This document shows positions 51,466-64,000 of a DNA stretch of 64,000 nucleotides, one piece after another. Location: positions 2,897,080 to 2,961,079 of the forward strand of contig JAXIVH010000013.1 of assembly GCA_036785325.1 (NCBI GenBank), in the 5' to 3' direction. This DNA is from Urophycis tenuis (lineage: Eukaryota > Chordata > Actinopteri > Gadiformes > Phycidae). A program made the position numbers and the translations under genes. A model generated the notes under the pieces. That model was not told where the DNA came from. It saw only the letters and a list, made by a program, of their open reading frames with translations, and did not search any database. Each line of letters starts with the position of its first letter. Position 1 is the first letter of the stretch.

Positions 51466-53946
51466 ACTGCTCACCATTGTTTGTTACTATAATTTAATTT
51501 ACAGATGAAGACTGTTACACTTATCCCTGGGGATGGAATCGGTCCTGAGATCTCTACTGCTGTGATGAAGATATTTGAAGCAGCTCAAGTGAGTACTTTG
51601 AAAGGAGCTTTCTCAAACTATGATAAGATTGATACGATATGATTTTATGTTTTAACTATGTTTATTCAATATTCTGAATGTAATGGATTGATTGAGCGGC
51701 CTATTTTCTTACAAGGAGGTTAAACTTCAATGCACACATTTCTTTTTTGTGTAATGTTTTTTTGTTTAAAGTTGATTGAGTATTATACTGCATGTGTTTA
51801 CTGTAGGTACCCATTCAATGGGAAGAGAGGAATGTCACAGCCATCCAGGGGCCAGGTGGCAACTGGATGATTCCTCCAAATGCTAAAGAATCAATGGACA
51901 AAAATAAAATTGGCCTCAAAGGTATTTAATAAGTAGTTTATTTGAATTAATACACTCATTAACAATGTCAATTGATCATATTGCTTCATAAAAGAATCAT
52001 TGATTTACACAAATAGGAGTCCCTACGGGGTGATATTTGCTTCTAGTACATATACAGTAAGTTACAGCATTACAGCGTTTCATCTGCAGGTCCCTTGAAG
52101 ACGCCAGTTGCAGCTGGCCATCCCTCAATGAACCTGCTCTTGAGAAAAACATTTGATCTGTATGCAAACGTACGCCCCTGTGTGTCTATCGAGGGCTACA
52201 AGACCCCTTATACAGATGTGGACCTGGTGACCATCCGCGAGAACACGGAGGGAGAATACAGCGGCATCGAACATGTGGTATGAAGCACTTCACTCGCTGT
52301 GTCTTGTTGTGAATGTAGCAGGTTTCTTTTGAGTCTGACGCTCCTTGTTCCTGTAGAATATTTCTCCTGTCTAATGTACATAGGGAAATATTTGATTCTG
52401 TGCCTGTAATGTGAGATATATTATCAATAGATCTGTTGGGGGTTTCCAACCAACATTTTCATGAGTGGGTGTATCTTGTTTTGCTCATATTCTTCTTTTG
52501 TTACATCCTCTTTTTATGACTGTCTTCAATAGCAGCAGTAGCAGCAGTATCCTGATTGTATGCGTTGTCATATTGCATTATTACTGTATATGTTAATATT
52601 TGATGTATTAAACTTGCATGGCAGATTGTAGATGGAGTTGTACAGAGCATAAAGCTCATCACAGAAGATGCAAGTCAACGTATTGCAAAGTACGCTTTTG
52701 AATATGCCATAAATAACAAGCGCTCCAGTGTTACTGCCGTTCATAAGGCAAACATAATGTAAGTTGTATTCCAAACATCTTCTTTTACGTGTCAACCCTG
52801 TATACCCAAATTGTATGTAATGTTTACGTCCATTTACCACTTCTTACAGGCGCATGTCGGATGGTCTCTTTCTACGCAAATGTCGAGAAGCAGCCGAAAA
52901 TTATAAAGATATCAAGTTCACTGAGATGTATTTGGATACTGTGTGTCTTAATGTAAGTACATGTACAAAGTACATATTTATACACTGTAATAAATGAATA
53001 ACCATTGTTATTCATAGAAACATTGAGCTGTTATTTCCCTGTATATCCCATCCAGATGGTACAGGACCCCACGCAGTTTGATGTGCTAGTGATGCCTAAT
53101 TTGTATGGCGACATACTCAGGTACATTCTTTTGAAAAACGCTAACACATAATTGTCCACTCAAATAAACCTCCAGTGTTAATATGAAAGCATACTCTCTT
53201 TCTACTGGAAGCGATCTTTGTGCTGGGCTTATCGGAGGACTGGGAGTAACGCCCAGTGGAAACATTGGGACCGATGGGGTCGCCATCTTTGAATCGGTAG
53301 GTACAGAGCTATCCCGCTTGTTTTGTAAGTGTTAACATGGCCTAGTTTGTGTTTGTTGTTTTAACGCATCCGTCACCAGCTGATGATACGTACACAGGTT
53401 AACTCCCGTACGAACCCTGACACTGGGGGCTTCTTGTGAACTGCAGGTTCATGGGACGGCCCCCGACATAGCAGGGGCAGACCTGGCCAACCCCACCGCC
53501 CTGCTGCTCAGCGCCGTCATGATGCTGCGACACATGGGACTGCACAGCCACGCCCAGAGGATCCAGACCGCCTGCTTCAACACCATCCAGGACAAAAGGG
53601 TACGTACGCTCTCTGGGTCGGTCAATGCTGACATATGGGCGTGGCAATATTTACAAGCTTGTTTGTATTGCTTTTGCATTGCATTGAGTAATTAAGCAGA
53701 TGCTTTTTCCTAAGTGCACAGTATATATATATTGTTATTGGTGCATAATAGTTGTATCTCAGAGTTACAGGGATCTCGTGGTGAATTTTAAATTAAACAT
53801 AAGAGCTTAAACAACATAGTGCGTGACATAGTACACAATGTGTTTGTGTGGTTCCCCATTAGGTGCTGACGAAAGACCTGGGAGGAAATGCCAAGTGTTC
53901 AGAATTCACAGCAGCAATATGTGAGAGAGTACAAGACTTGGACTGA
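50125..53946 (+). CDS. idh3a: isocitrate dehydrogenase [NAD] subunit alpha, mitochondrial
   Basis: Twelve exons: 50125-50151, 50672-50731, 51224-51271, 51505-51588, 51807-51921, 52090-52277, 52625-52758, 52850-52952, 53056-53120, 53212-53296, 53447-53599, 53863-53946. They join in phase to about 381 aa (human 366). The first about 45 residues are Arg-rich and lack acidic clusters early (MAGSTWRTAIFNLLRRWG), as a mitochondrial presequence should. The mature enzyme starts MKTVTLIPGDGIGPEIS. Conserved catalytic segments are IRENTEGEYSGIEHV, VTAVHKANIMRMSDG, VMPNLYGDILSDLCAG and HGTAPDIAGADLANPTA. It is the catalytic subunit of the TCA-cycle enzyme converting isocitrate to 2-oxoglutarate with NAD+. 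The first three exons encode the variable leader and are less certain than the rest. Confidence 0.95.
50737..50792. repeat. (AC)n microsatellite at idh3a exon 2 donor
   Basis: The donor itself is GTAAACACAC, so the repeat starts inside the donor consensus. Confidence 0.95.
51395..51464. repeat. (TA)n run before idh3a exon 4
   Basis: A TA-rich run ends about 40 bases upstream of the exon 4 acceptor. Confidence 0.9.
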
Positions 53947-54219
53947 AGAGGTGGTCTGAAGAGTCCAGACAGGCCGGTGTCATCTCACTGCACCAGGACA
54001 TCGTCTGAGTGTCGTTCATTAGTTCTTTTCAATTTTGAAAACCAAAAAGCAGAAGCACTATAATAGATGACTCTTTACGAGCCAATGTCTTTTTGTGAGC
54101 ACATAAAGTGGAACGCTTAAAGGATTATGTTATTTATTTTATTTATGTATGTATATAACTAAGGTTGAGCCTTTAGGATGAACATCTGTGCTATATGCCT
54201 GGCATGTTGCATATTTGAC

Positions 54220-54225
54220 AATAAA
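54220..54225 (+). terminator. polyadenylation signal AATAAA of idh3a
   Basis: AATAAA lies about 275 bases after the stop. A second (CAATAAAAAC) lies at about 54398. Confidence 0.65.
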
Positions 54226-54779
54226 GTTACTTGAAGCTTAAGCTTGAAATGACACTTTAAAAGGTACATATATTTTGGAAAGCTGCTCCATGTCTGCAAA
54301 AGTCTGATTGCTAATTTGAATGTTATTGTTGAACTGGGAGAGATTACCTGTCATCATTAATGGCTAACAAGTCTAAACTGTAATCTTGTCACACAATCAA
54401 TAAAAACATTTGAAAAATAAACCCCCATCAGATCAATCAGTGTGTTGCAATTGAGAGAGCAGTTTCAACTAACGGGACAATATTACATATGCATGAAGAC
54501 CTACCAGCCACAACAAATCTATTTATCTAACAGTTATCTATTTAAATGTGATGCATCACTACCATGATTTTTTTTCTTGGAAATACCAGTCAATACATGT
54601 GTGCAATACAACGAATGTATATAGCACGATTCTATATGCAAGCAACAACTTTGGTGTCTGATCTTCCATCTACTCAAGTATTTATTTTAACAAGTTGTCA
54701 TTTTACTTTCATTTATTACATAATGAAAATCCAGTCAATACAGTTTTTTTAGCGCAATGCTATTAAAAAATCGCATGTT

Positions 54780-54785
54780 TTTATT
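54780..54785 (-). terminator. polyadenylation signal for the small minus-strand gene
   Basis: On the minus strand this is AATAAA (context AGACAATAAAAACATG), about 110 bases after the stop at 54896. This supports a true 3' terminal exon on that strand. Confidence 0.5.
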
Positions 54786-54895
54786 GTCTTATGAATCCAC
54801 ATCATAGCAATTACTCCATCACACTGAATTCGATTATGAGAGTGCTATGTCGAGAGAAAAAAACCGTGAGCAATTTGACCGCAGAATTCACCATG

Positions 54896-55278
54896 TTATG
54901 TCATGACCATAGACTGTATGGTCATGACATGGGTCGTCTGCTGCTGCAACAGGCTGCTGCTCATATCCGGCGTTCTGGTCCTTTCCAGACTCTTCTTCTT
55001 CGTGTGTTTCAACATCCGGTACGCCTCTTCAGGCCCCTTGCGCTCCAGAATATTCTGCTCTCGGCAGTCGCCGGTCATAAGAAGCAGCCATCTTCCCTCC
55101 ATCGCCCGTTTGTTGAAAGGAATATCGTACCCTGAGAAGGAAAAGTAAGTATGCTTCGTACAATTCACATAGCAGTTCATAAAGGTGGACGACAATCTTC
55201 CTCAAAGTCGGCTGCTCTATTTTTTAATATACATTGTTTTCTTTCTGAAACAAGCACATGCTATAGCCCCTTACCCAT
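54896..55278 (-). CDS. unrecognised small two-exon gene, head-to-head with dnaja4
   Basis: Exon 1 contributes ATG G (55275-55278) and ends at a good donor (GTAAGG). Exon 2 (54896-55131) follows a strong branch/pyrimidine/acceptor (CTTAC, then TTTTCCTTCTCAG). Together they give 79 codons beginning MGYDIPFNKRAMEGRWLLLM, with EQNILERKGPEEAYRMLK and KHTKKKSLERTRTPDMSSS. The middle is charged and Lys/Glu/Arg-rich with ordinary coding-like codon use. There is no signal peptide, membrane segment or domain that I know. A second Met with a good context (GCGATGG, residue 12) could be the real start. A minus-strand AATAAA follows. The last dozen codons are encoded by a perfect hairpin, so the C terminus may be lineage-specific. 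The function is unknown. Confidence 0.55.
54898..54930. repeat. perfect 14-bp inverted repeat with 5-nt loop
   Basis: ATGTCATGACCATA (54898-54911), then GACTG, then TATGGTCATGACAT (54917-54930): arms are perfectly complementary. It overlaps the stop codon and last codons of the small minus-strand gene. Confidence 0.95.
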
Positions 55279-55284
55279 ACGCCA

Positions 55285-55413
55285 GCCACCACTACTTTTC
55301 GCTGGTGCTGCTATCACGTGAAGTTGTTGCACGAGTGTAATTCTAATTTGTTAATATGAATGATTTTCACACAATGCGTTTTTCTCGCTTTTGGTTTCAT
55401 TTAGGTTGTCATC
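55285..55413. promoter_or_regulatory. possible bidirectional promoter with CACGTG box
   Basis: This short interval separates the putative ATG of the small gene (minus) from the dnaja4 ATG (plus). It contains a palindromic E-box CACGTG at 55315-55320. dnaja4 may instead have an upstream non-coding exon ending at 55144 (AAAA, then GTAAGTATG) with acceptor CATTTAG before 55405. The true start sites are therefore unknown. Confidence 0.4.
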
Positions 55414-59453
<4,040 letters not shown>

Positions 59454-59837
59454 TGTATTTTAAATGATGGATGCAATGTTGATGACCCAGGCCTTAAGTC
59501 CTCCTCATACCAAGAGTGAAAACACTGCGATGTCCATGTAGTTTCACTTTTGAAATGACAGATCATTGCATTAGCCAACTTTATTTGCCCCCCCTTATGT
59601 ATTTTTGTTTTCCTTGGTTATCCATATGCTAGTGAGACAGCGATCACACTGTAGCTGTTATACGTTGCTGTGGGTGTTTCTGTGTCTCTATCTGAATGTT
59701 TTGTGTTTGGTTTTTCTATGCATGTTCTTGTAAAAGGAATGTCTCATGTGACTGGAATGGGGTTCTAGTTCTAGTATGCTTTCTGTGAAGGTAAAGTTCT
59801 GATGTTCAGTCAGCGTTTCATTGCTTTTTGTTCTTTC

Positions 59838-59843
59838 AATAAA
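59838..59843 (+). terminator. polyadenylation signal AATAAA of dnaja4
   Basis: A canonical AATAAA lies about 385 bases after the stop codon. Confidence 0.65.
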
Positions 59844-60072
59844 ACTCAAAATCCACCCTTTGAACAACTTCTTAATTTATTCTGTTCAGAGATCATTTTG
59901 CATTGCATTGTTTTCATTTGTTACCAAGGTAAATCTTCATGAAAGATTGCCATCATGGTAATGTCTTTATGACAACTGTTGACCGTATCAAACACATAAC
60001 TTCATAAAGTTAATTTTAATCCAGGACGTGTTCAGGCACTGATTGGCACTCCAACATACGCCATTTTCTCCA

Positions 60073-61237
<1,165 letters not shown>

Positions 61238-61634
61238 TCTGACGGAGTATTGAGTTGGTGCTTTCTTTTCCTCGTGTCACCTGATTGGTGAACTGGGCAG
61301 CAACATAGGAGAGCCACTAGGAATTATTTTTGAAGGCTCGTTTAAAACGATTTTTGCATATTTGTGGTATTTACTACTACTATTAGTAGTATTTATTAAT
61401 TACTATTCTAGTAATGCGTCAACATTCATGCGGTTTTTAGTGTGCATAATTTATATAGGCTATTCAAATTCAAATATAATGTATTTAAGTAACGACATTT
61501 GAGAATGCTACGCATTACCTCTTTCTTTAAAAATTACATCACTATACATTGGCATGTTTTTACACTATTGAAAATGAAATAAGTGTATTTTTAGCGTGTC
61601 TCGTAAACTACAGAGACCAGAGTGCGACGTGCCG

Positions 61635-61642
61635 TGACGTCA
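61635..61642. promoter_or_regulatory. full CRE palindrome in rab8b upstream region
   Basis: TGACGTCA, the CREB/ATF consensus, lies about 100 bases upstream of the rab8b ATG in a locally CpG-containing stretch. It sits between rps27l and rab8b, which face away from each other (start codons about 500 bp apart). Confidence 0.55.
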
Positions 61643-61740
61643 TCCGCTCGCCGGCTCTGAGAGACAGCTGGTGAGGATTTCCAGACAGGGGGATTCCAGT
61701 TCATCAACCCGTTATTAATGTACAGGCGTACGGTATTTAA

Positions 61741-63287
61741 ATGGCGAAGACATATGACTATCTTTTCAAACTGTTGCTCATCGGGGACAGTGGCGTAGGG
61801 AAGACATGTCTCCTGTTCAGGTTCAGCGAGGACGCGTTCAATACCACGTTCATATCAACAATAGGTGGGTCTTCTATCTTAACGTCGGTACAGCAGTAAA
61901 ATACTGTACAAGCCTCCATGGCTGTGTCACAATACACATGTATTCAGCTGCAATGATCTAACGCACGTTTTCGTGGTGCCCGATTGCAATATAGGTATTG
62001 ATTTTAAAATCCGAACAATAGAGCTAAATGGAAAGAGAGTGAAGCTCCAGATTTGGTAAGTGGCAATACATTCAGCAATATTGTCTTTTCCTAATTAGCC
62101 TACAATTTGGATTCAAAGACATCGAGATGACTATCGTCTCGACATCCTTATATGTATATCTTTATTGTGTATGTCCATGTCTTATTATTACTCAGGCTGG
62201 TATCCAGTCTGAATACAAATGGTTAATTCTAAAGTGAAACTACGTGTATTTAAATTGTCCCTCAAAGGGACACTGCAGGGCAGGAGCGGTTCAGGACTAT
62301 CACCACTGCTTACTACAGAGGAGCCATGGTGAGACACACCACACAGTTATAGTCTCTGTAGTCTTATCAGCCTCACATAGACTGATATTCCATTGTATTG
62401 TGTTATGAAAAGGCTATGTTCCTTGTGAAAACCAGTATTCCTCTCCTCACACAGGGCATAATGCTGGTGTATGATATCTGCAACGAAAAGTCTTTTGAAA
62501 ACATAAAGAACTGGATAAGAAATATCGAAGAGGTACACACTTCAAGAAGATATTTATATGAATGATATTTATATTATCTGAAGGTCAATCTAACCAAAAT
62601 AGAAGGTGATGATTGCTTTAATGCACCTCCATGCTTCTTTTCCCCAAAGCATGCCTCCTCAGATGTGGAGAAGATGATTCTGGGGAACAAGTGTGACATA
62701 AGTGACAGGAGACAGGTGTCCAAAGACCGGGGGGAGAAGGTGAGCAGACCTGCTGCTTCAGATCAAGCTGAAGTTTGGTGAAGCAATGTCAGTGTTGCTC
62801 ATGTTGTGTTTTTATGGTTGTATTTTACATAGCTGGCGATTGATTACGGAATAAAATTCTTGGAAACCAGTGCAAAGTCTAGTTTAAATGTCGAGGAGGT
62901 AAGTGTTTTTTGTTTTTTTACTATTCAACAAAATGTTTCCTAATCATTAATCTCAACTAATATACTATATTATATTTCTATATTACCAATTGCTTGGTAA
63001 TATAATTTCTTTGCACTTTAGGCTTTTTATACAATAGCCAGAGACATCCTGCAGAATCTTAGCACAAAGACGGTGAGTGCAACTCATGGATCCAAAGTTA
63101 TACATTTACTTGGAATAATGCTGTGGAATTAGTTGTATGTAAATGCATCCTGTTAGCGTCACGTTTTTATCTCATCTTGTGTCTTACTATTTCCTGACAG
63201 ACTGACGCACCGGGGGCGGAAGGCTCCGTAAAAATCACAGAGAAAAAGTCGAGGAGGATGAAGTTTTTCAAGTGTGCTCTCCTCTAA
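61741..63287 (+). CDS. rab8b: Ras-related small GTPase Rab8B
   Basis: Exons 61741-61864, 61995-62055, 62268-62328, 62455-62532, 62650-62739, 62833-62898, 63022-63072 and 63201-63287 join in phase to 205 aa (human 207). The N terminus is MAKTYDYLFKLLLIGDSGVG, with P-loop GDSGVGKT. Switch regions are TFISTIGIDFKIRTIEL and WDTAGQERFRTITTAYYRGA; guanine-binding motifs are NKCD and ETSAKS. The tail is variable (TDAPGAEGSVKITEKKSRR) and ends in the CALL geranylgeranylation box. It directs post-Golgi vesicles to the plasma membrane and cilium. The tail containing KITEKKS, and the rps27l neighbour, point to RAB8B over RAB8A. Confidence 0.94.
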
Positions 63288-64000
63288 AGGACTCCTCTAC
63301 AGTCCAACAGTGACTGCCCGGGGACACCGGGTTTGTTTTGGGGTACGGCTCCCGCTTCCAAATCACCTTTTGGTAACAGCCTGGCTGTTCTCCTGCCCTG
63401 AAGACCACAGCAGGCTTCTGCCTCGTGGACTCCATCCTGAGATGTATTGTAAAGAAAAGATGCAGGAGACGCCTGGGCACTGGATGACCTCCATCCACCT
63501 GAGAGAGATAGTCAGATAGTCAACCTGCAACGTTTGATTGCAGAAGACAGGATTCAGATGGCATAAATAGCCACTGATTTAAAGATGTGGTTGCAATTGC
63601 AAAAAAAAAGGAAAAAATCTCATGCTTTTTTTGTCTCATAAGCTGCTATTGTTGTTGTTATTGTTGTATTGAGATGGAGCAAGGGGAATCTCCATATGCC
63701 GTGGGATCTTATTGTACTCTACATGTAACTGGTCATCCATGGTATTATTCACCCAAGAGGCAGATATGTGGACATAGGTCTACGTCTGTATACTTATAAT
63801 GTAAATATAATCCTTCAAGTTCCATGTTATATGAATGTGAATGTCCAAGGTAACAGGTTTTTATTTATATGTTGTTTATAGAAAGTAGTGTGCCAATCGT
63901 GTATTAAAGCTTGAATGTTTACATATCAACACAGTCAACATGCTGTGCATTTTTTATTTAGTTTAATTTCAACTTGTATAGTATCTATTCATACAGTACA
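63288..64000 (+). other. rab8b 3' UTR
   Basis: No further exon is seen. ATTAAA at 63903-63908, about 620 bases after the stop, is the likeliest polyadenylation signal. The transcript end is probably within the window. Confidence 0.5.

Overview
The window looks like teleost fish nuclear DNA. All genes are spliced vertebrate genes, many introns are short (about 70-150 bp), and CA/GT, GA and poly-G/C microsatellites are very dense. SINE-like, LINE-tail and hAT-type dispersed repeats of the kind common in fish are also present. The species cannot be named from the sequence. I rebuilt exon/intron structures by hand from splice consensus, reading-frame phase and remembered human proteins; nothing was aligned by machine.

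Layout. (1) 1-4.0 kb: repeats only (a tRNA-derived SINE, a large TTACACTCTG tandem array, and a second SINE with 12-bp target duplications). (2) 4.0-17.7 kb, minus: dapk2, a Ca2+/calmodulin-regulated death-associated kinase. It has 11 coding exons plus an alternative terminal exon (6296-6946) encoding a DAPK3/ZIPK-like leucine-zipper tail. (3) 19.6-29.2 kb, minus: tbc1d2b, a PH, coiled-coil and TBC Rab-GAP with 13 exons. (4) 29.4-32.2 kb: LINE tail, decayed retroelement ORF and microsatellites. (5) 32.9-35.7 kb, plus: sh2d7, an SH2 adaptor. (6) 38.3-43.6 kb, minus: cib2, an EF-hand protein. (7) 44.6-49.3 kb, plus: lrrc61, head-to-head with cib2, with an hAT element (8-bp TSD) in intron 3. (8) 50.1-53.9 kb, plus: idh3a, mitochondrial NAD-isocitrate dehydrogenase alpha. 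(9) 54.8-55.3 kb, minus: a small two-exon gene I do not recognise (79 codons), head-to-head with dnaja4. (10) 55.4-59.5 kb, plus: dnaja4, a type I Hsp40. (11) 60.1-61.2 kb, minus: rps27l. (12) 61.7-63.3 kb, plus: rab8b, head-to-head with rps27l.

These are housekeeping and signalling genes, not an operon-like system. From memory, tbc1d2b-sh2d7-cib2-idh3a-dnaja4 matches a human 15q24-25 block. It is flanked here by dapk2 on one side and rps27l/rab8b on the other, which belong to human 15q22; lrrc61 (human 7q36) sits inside the block. The most novel item is the unrecognised small gene opposite dnaja4. Also notable are the dual C-terminal design of dapk2, two GC-AG introns, a coding minisatellite (Ala-Pro-Val-Leu repeats) in tbc1d2b, and the frequent placement of microsatellites directly beside splice sites.
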